Shown here in pieces: positions 46,423 to 55,844 of a stretch of 57,824 nt of DNA (position 1 is its first letter; each line of letters opens with the position of its first letter). The notes under the pieces were generated by a model, which made no database searches, had not been told where the DNA came from, and worked only from the letters and a program-made list of their open reading frames with translations. Both the position numbers and the translations under genes were made by a program. This DNA is from Anabaena sp. 54 (GTDB taxonomy: Bacteria > Cyanobacteriota > Cyanobacteriia > Cyanobacteriales > Nostocaceae), in NCBI GenBank assembly GCA_900299285.1, contig OMJF01000283.1, forward strand, positions 1 through 57,824, written 5' to 3'.

Positions 46423-46827
46423 TTAGCCGAAAGCAAAATTGTATAAAACTACAAAATTAACTAACGGAACAATCGTTAACAAAATTAACCAAGGATTTTT
46501 ACCCAGCTTCTGCACAATTTTAATGAAAGCTATTAGTAAGAAAATCAAAGCTACAAAATTAACAACTGGTATAAAAAGCCCAACAATCCACCAGGGAGAC
46601 TGATCACCTGCTTTATACATGATCCAATTATTAAGAATTGGTACCCAAGCAAACCAAGCATTTTGTTCTCCCAACTTCTCATAGATAGTATAGAAGCAAT
46701 AAGAACCAAACAAATAGCTAAACAGAGTAAAAAGCAAAAAAACAATATTTGCTCCAGCACCGTCAGAACTTGAGGAGGACTGAGCAAGTAAGGAGATAAC
46801 GTGCCAATTATATTGTAGTAGCAGCAT
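46423..46827 (-). CDS. DUF5684-like small membrane protein
   Basis: A 134-residue protein with three to four hydrophobic segments: about 27-48 (ANIVFLLFTLFSYLFGSYCF), 77-98 (PWWIVGLFIPVVNFVALIFL) and 111-133 (NPWLILLTIVPLVNFVVLYN). The family pattern is YTIYEKLGEQNAWFAWVPIL, NWIMYKAGDQSPWWI, and KIVQKLGKNPW, with the repeated PxxNFV unit. I recall such proteins as DUF5684; the role is unknown. The gene is divergent from the lipoprotein gene at 47079 with 250 bases between. Confidence 0.75.
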   Translation of the reverse strand: MLLLQYNWHVISLLAQSSSSSDGAGANIVFLLFTLFSYLFGSYCFYTIYEKLGEQNAWFAWVPILNNWIMYKAGDQSPWWIVGLFIPVVNFVALIFLLIAFIKIVQKLGKNPWLILLTIVPLVNFVVLYNFAFG

Positions 46828-47078
46828 TTGATCCTAATAACATCAAAATTCAATCAACTTTTAAGTTTCTATCCTAAAAATTATTCTTAAATCAATAATT
46901 TAAACAAAAATTCGCTTTTTTATTACAAAAGTATACTAAAAAATAAAATTTATTTTCTTTAACCCTAACTTTACCTTACCTGAACCTTATATTTGGAAAG
47001 GTAGTTATCATTGATATTAAGGTTTTTTCTTTCCTTCCCCTGATAAATTTTCTTGTAAAAATCAAACTGAATTGCTAT

Positions 47079-47642
47079 ATGTATAACTATAAACAAGCTA
47101 TTTTATCATTATTTCTAGTCGTGTCCTGTACTGTTATTACCAGTTGTGATGCTAACAATACCGCTAATAACCCAACTCCAGAAACCACACCCAATAACAA
47201 CATTAATCCCATTCCTGAAAAAGAACCAGAAAAGTCTCCTATTCCCCGAATTGAACGATATTCCACCAATTCCGATAGTAAAGCTATCTCCGGGAAAACT
47301 ACCAACGTTACCCTATACATAAGTGATGATCAATGTCAAGAGCTAATTCCTAAAAAAGCCGAGGTTTCCGCAGCAGAACCCATGAATGAGGCCATAGGTA
47401 AAATATTCAAAGCACAAAATACAGCAGATTTTAGCGTATCTGGTTATCGTGTAAATGTGAAAAATGGTGTTGCTACTGTTGATATTCGAGTATCACCAGA
47501 ATCAAAAAGACAATTATCTTCTCTTTCTAGCTGTGAACAGTTTGCATTGTTTGGTAGTGTTCGCAAAACCCTAATTAGCAATTCTGAGTGGAAAATTAAA
47601 GATGTCCGCTTTACCGAACGTGGAGAAGATATTGTCTTATAA
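47079..47642 (+). CDS. GerMN-domain lipoprotein
   Basis: A 187-residue exported lipoprotein. The lipobox is VITSC (Cys at about 23) after a hydrophobic segment, followed by a low-complexity Asn/Pro/Glu linker (about 25-60). The C-terminal 115 residues show the GerMN (spore germination/sporulation) pattern: VTLYISDDQCQELIPKKAEV, MNEAIGKIFK, YRVNVKNGVATVDIRVSPES and CEQFALFGSVRKTLI. Cyanobacteria do not sporulate; the domain likely has an envelope role. A short gap separates it from an Rpn-type gene. Confidence 0.85.
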   Translation: MYNYKQAILSLFLVVSCTVITSCDANNTANNPTPETTPNNNINPIPEKEPEKSPIPRIERYSTNSDSKAISGKTTNVTLYISDDQCQELIPKKAEVSAAEPMNEAIGKIFKAQNTADFSVSGYRVNVKNGVATVDIRVSPESKRQLSSLSSCEQFALFGSVRKTLISNSEWKIKDVRFTERGEDIVL

Positions 47643-47714
47643 ATATCTTATAAAGGGGTGAATAATTTCTCACTTCCTCCACTGCTTTTCTGGGTACAAA
47701 ATACGGGGTGCTAA

Positions 47715-48626
47715 ATGCGTAGAGATTCCATTTTTTATAAACTATTCCAACAATATCCGTCTGTGCTATTTCAATTATTAGCAAATCCTCCAAAAAATGC
47801 AGATGTTTATAGATTTGATTCCGTAGCAGTCAAAGAACCTAAATTTGAAATTGATGGGGTATTTTTACCACCAGAAAATGATATTCCTGGGACTGTGTAT
47901 TTTTGTGAGGTGCAGTTTCAAAAAGATGAACAACTTTATGAAAGAGTATTTGCGGAATCTCATTTATATTTCTATCGTCACAGCACTAGATTTAGTGATT
48001 GGCAAGCAGTTATAATTTATCCATCTCGTAATAGAGAACAAAGTAAAATATATCCTCATCGGGGATTGCTAAATAGCGAACAAGTTCATAGAATCTATTT
48101 AGATGAACTGGGAGATATTCGACAATTACCTGTATGGGTGGGATTAATGGTACTCACGACTTTAACCGAAAGTCAAGCACCTGAAGCAGCTAGGTATTTA
48201 TTGACTAAAAGCACTCAAGAATTGTCATCACCATCAAGTCAGGTCATAATAGAAATGGTGACGACAATAATGATGTATAGATTTGAAAAACTCAGTTTAA
48301 CGGAGGTTCAAGCAATGCTAGGAATTTCATTAGAAAAAAGTCGCGCTTACCAAGAAATTAGACAAGAAGCACGGGAAGAAGGAAGACAAGAAGGAAGACA
48401 AGAAGGAAGACAAGAAGGAAGACAAGAAGGAAGACAAGAAGGACTACAACAAGCAACTTTAAATTTAGTAATTCGACTGTTAACTAAACGGTTTGGGGAA
48501 TTACCAGCGGATGCACATCATTCCATTTCTGTTTTACCATTACCTGTACTAGTAAGTCTCAGCGAGGCATTATTGGATTTTACCAGTCTCCATGATTTGC
48601 AGGTTTGGTTAGATGAGATAAAGTAG
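47715..48626 (+). CDS. Rpn-family (DUF2887) putative nuclease with EGRQ tandem repeat
   Basis: A 303-residue protein of the Rpn/PD-(D/E)xK transposase-like group found in many copies in cyanobacteria. Pieces seen are the N-terminal MRRDSIFYKLFQQYPSVLFQ, FEIDGVFLPPEND with the Asp, and YFCEVQFQKD (E-x-Q as the catalytic pair), which form the nuclease core. The segment from about 222 to 242 is five copies of EGRQ, a charged linker of expanding type. The C-terminal LVIRLLTKRFGELP is the DUF4351 segment typical of this family. Whether the nuclease is active cannot be told. Confidence 0.9.
   Translation: MRRDSIFYKLFQQYPSVLFQLLANPPKNADVYRFDSVAVKEPKFEIDGVFLPPENDIPGTVYFCEVQFQKDEQLYERVFAESHLYFYRHSTRFSDWQAVIIYPSRNREQSKIYPHRGLLNSEQVHRIYLDELGDIRQLPVWVGLMVLTTLTESQAPEAARYLLTKSTQELSSPSSQVIIEMVTTIMMYRFEKLSLTEVQAMLGISLEKSRAYQEIRQEAREEGRQEGRQEGRQEGRQEGRQEGLQQATLNLVIRLLTKRFGELPADAHHSISVLPLPVLVSLSEALLDFTSLHDLQVWLDEIK
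48378..48437 (+). repeat. 12-bp tandem repeat (GAAGGAAGACAA) x5 inside the Rpn-type gene
   Basis: Five perfect copies (48378-48437) plus a sixth variant copy that changes AGA to CTA. It encodes EGRQ repeats and keeps the frame because 12 is divisible by three, so copy number can change without loss of the gene. Confidence 0.95.
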
Positions 48627-48740
48627 TAACGTATTTCTGATGGCAATTTTTCGGTTATGGTAGGGGTTTAGCATTGCTAAACCCTCATCAAAATAACCAC
48701 GATAAAAATATGTATAAGGTTTGAAAAACAGAAAGGTTGT

Positions 48741-48766
48741 GGTGCGTTACTAATTGCTAACGCACC
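48741..48766. repeat. GGTGCGTTA/TAACGCACC hairpin repeat
   Basis: GGTGCGTTA (48741-48749) and TAACGCACC (48758-48766) are perfect 9-bp arms with an 8-base loop, about 115 bases after the Rpn stop. A looser relative (GGGTTACGGTGTCACTAACA) lies before dnaG near 28312. No T-run, so it is listed as a repeat and not as a terminator. Confidence 0.65.
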
Positions 48767-48888
48767 TTACACATATTATGGGTATCTTTACAATAAACTA
48801 ACCATGGTAAAGATTTTCTGCTGATTTTACCCAAAAGCAAAAACACTCTATTAATATATAAAGGTCTTGAGTCAACGGTCAAAAATCT

Positions 48889-49011
48889 ATGGATGTCAAG
48901 CTGATTTTAGTGGTTTTAACTGTTATATTTACTGTTTCGTGCTTATTCTTTGGTACGAAAAATGGCTTTTATGATTCCAAAAACTATCACGGTAATGGTT
49001 CTGCACATTAA
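48889..49011 (+). CDS. ndhP: 40-residue single-helix membrane protein, NdhP-like
   Basis: An ATG-started frame of 40 codons encodes MDVKLILVVLTVIFTVSCLF followed by FGTKNGFYDSKNYHGNGSAH. One hydrophobic helix (about 4-22) is followed by a polar, conserved-looking tail FGTKNGFYDSxxYxGNGSAH. From memory this matches the NDH-1 complex small subunit NdhP, about 40 residues long in Synechocystis, which stabilises the photosynthetic NDH-1L complex. It has its own AT-rich promoter region with TTGAGTCAAC upstream. The name is from recall only and should be tested by alignment. Confidence 0.6.
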   Translation: MDVKLILVVLTVIFTVSCLFFGTKNGFYDSKNYHGNGSAH

Positions 49012-49109
49012 CAGGAGTAATAATTGGCGTTTCCAACTTTCACAACTCTACTGAGGAATATTGCTAACAGCCAATTTTCTCAGCTATTAGTTTGATTGAG
49101 GGGAGGATC

Positions 49110-50771
49110 ATGACCAATAATGTATCAATGGATGCTCAAGAAACCGCCCATGAGTTAGAATGTTTACCCTACAGCGTTCAGCATCAAAATGAAGGGGTGT
49201 GTCTACTAGTGAGAATGGGTCCTCACCGAATTCTGCTGGATTTTGGCCTGGCAAATATTTTACCTGTAACTAAGGACTTGACTAAATCACCACAATGTGC
49301 TATTCATTCTACACCGGCGGATTTAGTTATAGTTAGTCATGCTCATTCAGATCATGCTAGAGGTTTATTTGCGCTACATCAAGCTTTCCCAGCGTTACCT
49401 GTATATGCTAGTGAGGTGACAACGAAGTTATTACCGCTAAATTGGAAAGAAGCAGAATTAGGGAATATTCCCTCATTTTGTCAAGCCTTACCATTGCGAT
49501 CGCCCATAGAAATCAAAGAAAATTTAATTGTAGAATTATTTCCCGCAGGTCATTTACCCGGTGCTGTAGCCATTCTCCTCACTTACCACACCCCCAACCG
49601 CGATTATAAGTTATTATACACTGGTGATTTTTTCCTCTCTAACTCCCGTTTAGTTGAAGGGTTACGACTCGATGAACTCCGAGGTTTAAATTTAGACGTA
49701 CTGTTAATTGAAGGTAGTTATGGTACATCACGTCATCCCCATCGCCGTAACCAAGAAAATCAACTAGCAGAAAGGATTCATCGCGCTATCAGTTCCAGGG
49801 GACTAGGTGAAAATTCCTCAATAATTTTACCAAGTCCTGCTTTGGGTATAGGTCAAGAATTAATTATGTTGTTACGTTCTCATCATCACTTTACAGGTAG
49901 GGATTTAGACATTTGGGTAGATGGTGAGGTGGCTACTGGTTGCGATGCTTATTTAGAAATTTTAAACCATCTTCCCGCTTCAGTACAGAATTTTGCGCGT
50001 CATCAAAGTTTATTTTGGGATGAACGAGTCAAACCCCGTGTAAGAAGATTAAAGCCAGAAAATCTGGCAACTTTAGGCACTTCTCCTTGTATCGTTATTG
50101 CAGATTATTGCGCAGATTTACGTAAATATGTGCAACCAAACAGCGGCAATTGGCTAATTCTTGTCCCGGAAAAAACTAATATTCTCAATAATCAGCAATA
50201 TTTAGCACCAGTAAAAAGCGAAAGCTACCTGTTAGCACAACACAGTGATGGACCAGGAACAACTCAGCTAATTCATAATTTACGACCTCAGCACGTTATC
50301 TTTGTCCATGGTTCTCCTAGTTACTTGGCGGACTTAACTTGTCTAGAAGAGTTACAAAATCGCTATCATGTCCATTCACCAGGAGCAGGTACTCTAGTAG
50401 AATTACCAATTGGGGAAAAATTTTTACAACCTGCTGCCCCGGAAACTAATTATGGGGGGGAATTGACGGAACTGGGAACTGTAATTACCATTACGCTTCC
50501 AGATACCTTAACAACAGATCCACGCTGGCGACAATTTGCTGATACGGGTTTAATAGCAGCCCGTTGGCAAGGTGAAGATTTGGTATTACGGGGGTTATCC
50601 CCACGAGAACTCTTAAACTCGAATAGCCTTCGTCCTCATGCTGCTGATGTTGACTGCTGCGGTAATTGCCTACACCAAAGGGGACAACGTTGTTGTAACT
50701 CCGCTGCCCCCTTATATAATTTCAAAGTTACCCTTGACGGATACTGTCCTGCTTTTGAACGCTTGACGTGA
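49110..50771 (+). CDS. MBL-fold metallo-hydrolase (beta-CASP-like)
   Basis: A 553-residue protein from the ATG at 49110, preceded by GGGGAGGA. The metal motif HxHxDH is HAHSDH (77-82), followed by LFPAGHLPGAVAILLTY with the second His and LLYTGDFFLSNSRL with the bridging Asp. A middle region, IILPSPALGIGQELIMLL, and FVHGSPSYL resemble the beta-CASP RNase/CPSF-type fold. The C-terminus is Cys-rich (DCCGNCLHQRGQRCC), a possible zinc-binding tail. An RNA-processing role is inferred by similarity to beta-CASP nucleases. No operon partner. Confidence 0.85.
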   Translation: MTNNVSMDAQETAHELECLPYSVQHQNEGVCLLVRMGPHRILLDFGLANILPVTKDLTKSPQCAIHSTPADLVIVSHAHSDHARGLFALHQAFPALPVYASEVTTKLLPLNWKEAELGNIPSFCQALPLRSPIEIKENLIVELFPAGHLPGAVAILLTYHTPNRDYKLLYTGDFFLSNSRLVEGLRLDELRGLNLDVLLIEGSYGTSRHPHRRNQENQLAERIHRAISSRGLGENSSIILPSPALGIGQELIMLLRSHHHFTGRDLDIWVDGEVATGCDAYLEILNHLPASVQNFARHQSLFWDERVKPRVRRLKPENLATLGTSPCIVIADYCADLRKYVQPNSGNWLILVPEKTNILNNQQYLAPVKSESYLLAQHSDGPGTTQLIHNLRPQHVIFVHGSPSYLADLTCLEELQNRYHVHSPGAGTLVELPIGEKFLQPAAPETNYGGELTELGTVITITLPDTLTTDPRWRQFADTGLIAARWQGEDLVLRGLSPRELLNSNSLRPHAADVDCCGNCLHQRGQRCCNSAAPLYNFKVTLDGYCPAFERLT

Positions 50772-50793
50772 ATTTAATTTAGAAGCGTTTAGT

Positions 50794-51105
50794 TTAGTCT
50801 GGATTTAGGTCAGTATAAGGGTTATGAATGCGCTCGGCTTCTGGACATTCATCAGTTGTGAGCGGTTCTATATTACCGCGTTGGACTGAAGATAATTTTT
50901 GAGTGACAGAGCCGATACTTTCGAGACGAACCATTTCCTCCCAAGAACAAACTTCATCTTCTTCGTCTGTTTCATAGCGTAAAGTCACTAAATCACCCTC
51001 AATATCAATAATGCGGGCCCGCTCTATCCAGCGCTGTTGATCCCGCAAAAAAACACATACCTCCCGCCCGTCGCAACACAGTTGATAAATTTTGCGGTGT
51101 AGCAT
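50794..51105 (-). CDS. DUF6679-like small soluble protein
   Basis: A 103-residue protein: MLHRKIYQLCCDGREVCVFL, then RDQQRWIERARIIDIEGDLV, TLRYETDEEDEVCSWEEMVR, and a polar tail. The beta-rich core with an acidic patch resembles the cyanobacterial DUF6679 family, which I recall only weakly. No catalytic motif is visible. Its stop is 23 bases from the convergent MBL gene. Confidence 0.72.
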   Translation of the reverse strand: MLHRKIYQLCCDGREVCVFLRDQQRWIERARIIDIEGDLVTLRYETDEEDEVCSWEEMVRLESIGSVTQKLSSVQRGNIEPLTTDECPEAERIHNPYTDLNPD

Positions 51106-51487
51106 GTAGTGCTTCTGCCTTTTTATACAACGTAGTTAAACCTGTCAGATTTGGGTTTGATTCCGGGAATATCAGCCTTTAAGAGGTGAAGTTCGCGGTC
51201 CCAAACCAGGAAACCAGTAAGTTTAGTGACTCAATTTTACCACTTATTTTTAGTCATTAGTGCTAGATGAAATTTGGGATCTTAATTTTCAGTTTACCTC
51301 ATTAGTGGAACGGTTGTGCAAACTGTCAACACAGATATTTTTTCTGACTTGATTTTTTCTGTGAGCAAGTGAGCCATTTTCCATGGAAACATTATTTTTA
51401 CCTATGATAACATTATTTCCTATTTGTTGACAGAATTTTAACATTATTTGCTATCTGGTATGTATAATTTACAGTCAGTTGTCTAAT
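51106..51487. other. 382-bp intergenic region, no feature recognised
   Basis: Lies between the start of the 50794-51105 gene and the end of the Nif3-like gene, both leftward. It should hold the promoter of the former. I see AT-rich sequence and an imperfect repeat of TTTTTTCTG near 51337-51362, and no palindromes of note. Confidence 0.5.
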
Positions 51488-52276
51488 TTAGGCTAAAGAC
51501 TGGCGAAAATCCTCATCTTGTTCACTTAATTGTACCCAATCTAGGTTCAGGGCTTGGAATTTTTGGACTAGGCGATCGCAAGCTGGACGTTCTGTGGCAT
51601 AATGTCCCGCATCAATTAATACAATACCACGATCACGGCTTTCTTGGAATTGATGAAATTTACAATCAGAAGTTAAGTAAACTTGGGCATTAGTTTTAAC
51701 CACTGCTGAAATAAAACCTGCTCCAGAACCGCCTAAAACCGCTACACGGGAAATTTGTTGTTGTAAATCTGCTGTGGGTGAAAAAATCAAATGAGGTGAA
51801 TTTAGTTGGATTTGAATATGATGAAGTAAATTTTGTAATGTTAACGTAGATTGAAGCATTCCTACACGCCCATAACCTAAACCCGATTGAGTAGGGATAA
51901 TGGGTGATACTTGTTGAAGTTGGAGAATTTGCGCTAAAACATCAGCAGTTCCGTCTTGTACCTGATCAAAGTTAGTATGGGCGGTGTAAATACCAATATT
52001 GTGGGTAAAAGCTAACCGCATGATTTCCGTTAAAGCTTCCCCAGTGCGGAAAGATTTGGGGGGGTGAAAAATGAGGGGATGATGGGCGAAAATAAGATTA
52101 GCATGGAGAGCGATCGCCTCCTGGATAACTGCTAAAGTGGGAGTTAGACAGACTAAAACCCGTGCTTCTTGGTCTAAAACACCGGGTTCAACTTGCCAAC
52201 CGCAATTATCCCAACTTTCGCACCAAGCGGGATTTGCCCATGTTTCAAACCAGGTAATTAAATCAGCAATTTTCAT
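51488..52276 (-). CDS. Nif3-like dinuclear metal-centre protein (DUF34/YbgI)
   Basis: A 262-residue protein of the NIF3/YbgI family, a hexameric ring with two metals per subunit; some members hydrolyse GTP, but the true role is unsettled. Metal-site stretches are FAHHPLIFHPP (HH pair), AHTNFDQVQDG (HTxxD) and LIDAGHYATERPACDRL (GHxxxE). ATG 52276 starts MKIADLITWFETW; an upstream frame extension inside the arsJ stop region is not used. It follows arsJ with 2 bases between, so it rides on the arsenate operon transcript, although its function is probably unrelated. Confidence 0.93.
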   Translation of the reverse strand: MKIADLITWFETWANPAWCESWDNCGWQVEPGVLDQEARVLVCLTPTLAVIQEAIALHANLIFAHHPLIFHPPKSFRTGEALTEIMRLAFTHNIGIYTAHTNFDQVQDGTADVLAQILQLQQVSPIIPTQSGLGYGRVGMLQSTLTLQNLLHHIQIQLNSPHLIFSPTADLQQQISRVAVLGGSGAGFISAVVKTNAQVYLTSDCKFHQFQESRDRGIVLIDAGHYATERPACDRLVQKFQALNLDWVQLSEQDEDFRQSLA

Positions 52277-52278
52277 TA

Positions 52279-53541
52279 TTAGTCTCCATCTCCAGCTTTC
52301 CAAGCTATAACTTTATTAGGTTGAGGATTAGGTAAATTTATGGTGACAAAACCTGCTGCTAATACGAAAAACATTGATGTCCATAAACAACCAACCAAGC
52401 CAAATATTTGATAAACCAAACCGGATAACACAGTACCCACAAGACGACCACCGGAGTTAGCCATATAATAAAAACCGACATTTAAGGCAACTTTATCATC
52501 ATCAGTAAATGCTAAAACCAGATAGGAGTGAACAGCAGAATTAAAAGCAAATACCACACCAAAAACTAGAAGTCCAGCAATAATTACGATATTAGCAGGT
52601 AAACCTAATTGTAATGCCACAGCGATCGCACCGGGAACAGCCGTTAATGTAAATGTCCAAAATCGAATAGTTTGAGATTGGGGTGGACGGCCAGAACCAA
52701 AACGCTGCATGAGTGTTGGTGCTAAAAATTGAATCATCCCATAACCAATCACCCAACAAGCTAAAAATCCCCCCACCTGATAAAAAGACCAGTTTAAAGT
52801 CCCCCGTAAAAAAACTGGTAAAGCCACAACAAACCAAACATCCCTAGACCCAAACAAAAAGAATCGCGCCGCCGAAAGAATATTGATTTCTGGACTTTTA
52901 GAGAAAAGTTGACTAAATTTGACCTTTTTCTTGATTTTACCCAGACCCTTGGGCAGCATTAACCCAGAAAACATAATTAAAGCCAGTCCCCCAGCCATAA
53001 TCCACAGAGAATTAATAAAACCCACAGAACTGAGAAGGGCGCTACCAAGAAAGAAACCAACACCTTTTAAAGCATTTTTAGAACCCGTTAGCACCGCCAC
53101 CCATTTAAACAAAGAAGATTGGGCATCTTGAGGCACAACCAAGCGAATAGCGCTTTTAGAACTCATTTTGGTTAAGTCCTTAGCAATTCCTGAAAATGCC
53201 TGTGCAACCATCACATAGAGAACTGCGAACCACTGCACCCAGGCTGGATTAAGAAAAGACAGCATTATCAAAGAAAACACCTGTAACCCAATGCCGGTGT
53301 AAAGAGTCACCTTTAAACCAAACTGAGAACCAATCCAACCGCCGAGAAAGTTTGTAACAATTCCAAATACTTCGTAAAACAAGAATAGAAAGGCAATTTG
53401 AATGGGTGTATAACCAATTTTATTAAAATAGAGTAACACCAACATTCGTAAAGCGCCATCGGTTAAAGTGAAGCCCCAATATGCCAGTGTCACCAAAATA
53501 TAATTCTTGAAATTAGAATTAGAAGCAGTAGTAGAAGCCAT
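52279..53541 (-). CDS. arsJ: Organoarsenical efflux MFS transporter ArsJ
   Basis: Exports 1-arseno-3-phosphoglycerate, the unstable product of GAPDH with arsenate, which then breaks down to arsenate outside the cell. A 420-residue MFS protein with about 12 hydrophobic segments and the conserved starts NYILVTLAYWGFTLTDGALRMLV-like, SGIAKDLTKMSSKSAIR, GSRDVWFVVALPVFLRG and YYMANSGGRLVGTVLSG. The ATG at 53541 gives MASTTASNS. It sits immediately downstream of the GAPDH gene, the context that defines ArsJ. The name rests on family resemblance and on this gene order. Confidence 0.9.
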   Translation of the reverse strand: MASTTASNSNFKNYILVTLAYWGFTLTDGALRMLVLLYFNKIGYTPIQIAFLFLFYEVFGIVTNFLGGWIGSQFGLKVTLYTGIGLQVFSLIMLSFLNPAWVQWFAVLYVMVAQAFSGIAKDLTKMSSKSAIRLVVPQDAQSSLFKWVAVLTGSKNALKGVGFFLGSALLSSVGFINSLWIMAGGLALIMFSGLMLPKGLGKIKKKVKFSQLFSKSPEINILSAARFFLFGSRDVWFVVALPVFLRGTLNWSFYQVGGFLACWVIGYGMIQFLAPTLMQRFGSGRPPQSQTIRFWTFTLTAVPGAIAVALQLGLPANIVIIAGLLVFGVVFAFNSAVHSYLVLAFTDDDKVALNVGFYYMANSGGRLVGTVLSGLVYQIFGLVGCLWTSMFFVLAAGFVTINLPNPQPNKVIAWKAGDGD

Positions 53542-53631
53542 GATTAAAAATTCAAAATTGTCAATGTAGTACCAGTCAAAAGTTAGAAAAATGGGGTAAA
53601 TTAAATACCCCACAACCTTTACAAAAAAACC

Positions 53632-54648
53632 TTATTTTTGTAAACTTAAAGCCACCTTGCGGGCTAATTCTACCATGCGATTTGCATAACCCCATTCATT
53701 GTCATACCATGCCAATATCTTAACTTGGGTTTGATTGACAACCATTGTCGAAAGGGCATCAATAATTGCAGAACGAGGATCATCTTTATAATCAATAGAA
53801 ACTAAAGGACGTTCTTCATAACCTAAAATTCCTATTAATGGTTCTTGTGTAGATGCCGTTTTTAATAACCCATTAACTTCGGCTATTGTGGTAGGACGAA
53901 CAACTTCAAATACACAATCTGTGAGGGAAGCATTTAATAAAGGTACACGCACTGCTAAACCATTTAATTTACCATTCAATTCTGGATAAATTAACCCAAT
54001 AGCTGTGGCTGAACCTGTACTAGTGGGAATTAATGACATACTTGTAGCCCTAGCCCGACGCAAATCTTTATGAGGTGCATCTACAATAGTTTGAGTATTA
54101 GTATTGTCGTGAATTGTGGTAATTATTCCATGTTTAATTCCCAAACCTTCATGAATTACTTTTACGACTGGGGCTAAACAATTGGTAGTACAAGAAGCTG
54201 CTGTTAATAAATGATGTTTTTCAGGTTCATAGAGGTGATCATTTACTCCCATGACAATATTTAAAGCTTGTTCTTTAACAGGTGCTGCGACAATTACTTT
54301 TTGCACATCTCTTTTAAAATATGGGTCAAGAATAGCGGGTGTTCTAAACTTACCAGAACATTCCAGAATTATATCAACATCATAGTTTTCCCAAGGAACT
54401 TCACCCGGTTGAGAATGTTCAGTAAAACTCAGAGATTTACCATCAATAATAACCTGGTTTTTGACCGCTTCTACTTCTGGTGTCCAACGCCCATGTACAG
54501 AATCAAATTTCAGTAAATGTGCTGCTACTTCTGTTCCACCTTTGGTTTCGTTAATATGTACAAATTCTATTTCTGGCCAATCCCAAGCAGCGCGGAGAGT
54601 TAACCTTCCTATGCGTCCAAATCCATTTATTCCTAGTTTAATTGTCAT
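53632..54648 (-). CDS. ArsJ-associated glyceraldehyde-3-phosphate dehydrogenase
   Basis: Uses arsenate in place of phosphate to make 1-arseno-3-phosphoglycerate for export. The 338 residues fit GAPDH. The NAD site is [15 protein letters not shown] (residues 7-21) and the catalytic Cys is Cys153 in [12 protein letters not shown]. The C-terminal [16 protein letters not shown] is present. The sequence departs from the main glycolytic or photosynthetic cyanobacterial GAPDH in the insert [20 protein letters not shown], as expected for the arsenic-linked group. It is followed by arsJ after 90 bases and preceded by the phosphate-binding gene after 15 bases. Confidence 0.92.
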   Translation of the reverse strand: MTIKLGINGFGRIGRLTLRAAWDWPEIEFVHINETKGGTEVAAHLLKFDSVHGRWTPEVEAVKNQVIIDGKSLSFTEHSQPGEVPWENYDVDIILECSGKFRTPAILDPYFKRDVQKVIVAAPVKEQALNIVMGVNDHLYEPEKHHLLTAASCTTNCLAPVVKVIHEGLGIKHGIITTIHDNTNTQTIVDAPHKDLRRARATSMSLIPTSTGSATAIGLIYPELNGKLNGLAVRVPLLNASLTDCVFEVVRPTTIAEVNGLLKTASTQEPLIGILGYEERPLVSIDYKDDPRSAIIDALSTMVVNQTQVKILAWYDNEWGYANRMVELARKVALSLQK

Positions 54649-54663
54649 GATTTTTATTAATTC

Positions 54664-55722
54664 CTAAAATTGTTTTTGTTTGCGTAATAATTCCCCAAGT
54701 GTGAGTTTAAACTCTGATTTACCACCAAATACTGTTCCCACTTTGCCTTTATATAAATGAACATAATCAAGTTTATAAGCTTCCTCTGATAAAGGCACAT
54801 AGCCAACAGAAACTGCTGTTTTGGCAGCGTTTTTAATGTAGAAGTCTGCAAACTTATAAACTACGGTTTTGTTTTGACTAGACCACAGATTTACATATAT
54901 AAATAAGGGTCGAGAAAGTGGTTGATATTTAGCTTTTTCTACTGTTTCTGGTGATGGTAAAATAGCCTCTTTACCGTTATTAACTGCGAGGACTTTTAAT
55001 TTATCTTTGTTTTCTGCGTAGTAAGCGTAACCAAAGTAGCCTAAAGCACTAGAATCTTTACTAATACCTGCAACTAAAACCTCATCATCTTCGCTGGCTG
55101 TGTAATCTTTGCGGCTGGCTTTGGCTTTACCGACAATTGCTTCGGTAAAATAGTCAAAAGTCCCAGACTTATCACCAGCACCGTATAATTTAATGGGCAG
55201 GTCTGGCCAAGAAGCGCGTACTTGATTCCATTTTGTAATTTTTCCTTCCGCCCCAGGTTCCCAGATTTTTTTAAGTTCGGCTACTGTGATATCTTTTGCC
55301 CAGGTGTTTTGGGGGTTAACAGCGATAGTTAGGGCATCAAAAGCTATGGGTAATTCTATGTAGCTAATGCCGTTTTTTTTACAAGCCGCCATTTCTGACT
55401 GGTTAATTGGCCGAGAGGCATTACTGATATCTGTTTTACCAGCACAGAATTTTTCAAACCCACCACTAGTACCCGAAATATTTACTTGTACTTGACTCTT
55501 ATTTCCAGGGTCGGCTTGATATGCTTTAACTACAGCCTGGGTAATGGGATATACGGTACTAGAACCATCTACTTTTATTGGTGTGGTACTAGTAGAGTTG
55601 GTAACTTTTGTGGCTTTAGTTCGTTGTTGAATATTATCGGCAGAATTAGACGTAGTTGTACAACTGGTTGTTAATAACAACATTCCCAGAGTTAGGACTA
55701 ATTTTTTTGCTGTGTTATTCAC
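54664..55722 (-). CDS. PstS/SphX-like phosphate-binding lipoprotein
   Basis: A 352-residue periplasmic substrate-binding lipoprotein of the phosphate ABC group. The lipobox is LLTTSC with Cys21. Ligand-site stretches are [44 protein letters not shown], and [18 protein letters not shown], which hold the Ser/Thr/Asp/Arg ligands of phosphate. No permease or ATPase genes follow. As first gene before GAPDH and ArsJ, it may discriminate phosphate from arsenate or serve as an extra phosphate-capturing protein during arsenate stress (inference). Confidence 0.93.
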   Translation of the reverse strand: MNNTAKKLVLTLGMLLLTTSCTTTSNSADNIQQRTKATKVTNSTSTTPIKVDGSSTVYPITQAVVKAYQADPGNKSQVQVNISGTSGGFEKFCAGKTDISNASRPINQSEMAACKKNGISYIELPIAFDALTIAVNPQNTWAKDITVAELKKIWEPGAEGKITKWNQVRASWPDLPIKLYGAGDKSGTFDYFTEAIVGKAKASRKDYTASEDDEVLVAGISKDSSALGYFGYAYYAENKDKLKVLAVNNGKEAILPSPETVEKAKYQPLSRPLFIYVNLWSSQNKTVVYKFADFYIKNAAKTAVSVGYVPLSEEAYKLDYVHLYKGKVGTVFGGKSEFKLTLGELLRKQKQF

Positions 55723-55785
55723 TGAATTTTCCTGTATAATTAGCGAGTAGACTATTGATCCTATTTACCTATTATTTCCAAAAAA

Positions 55786-55844
55786 ATTGATATGTCAATA
55801 TGTACTTTACCATTAGATACAACAATTAATCAAAAAAAATTGAT
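55786..55844. promoter_or_regulatory. Candidate ArsR-family operator region upstream of the arsenate operon
   Basis: Two palindromes lie 64-122 bases upstream of the phosphate-binding gene: ATTGA-TATG-TCAAT (55786-55799) and ATCAA-N6-TTGAT (55829-55844, with six A as spacer). The second matches the ATCAA-N6-TTGAT core that I recall for Synechocystis ArsR at the arsBHC promoter. An ArsR gene is not in the window. The GTPase gene at 55994 is divergent, so the region could also serve it. Confidence 0.55.
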
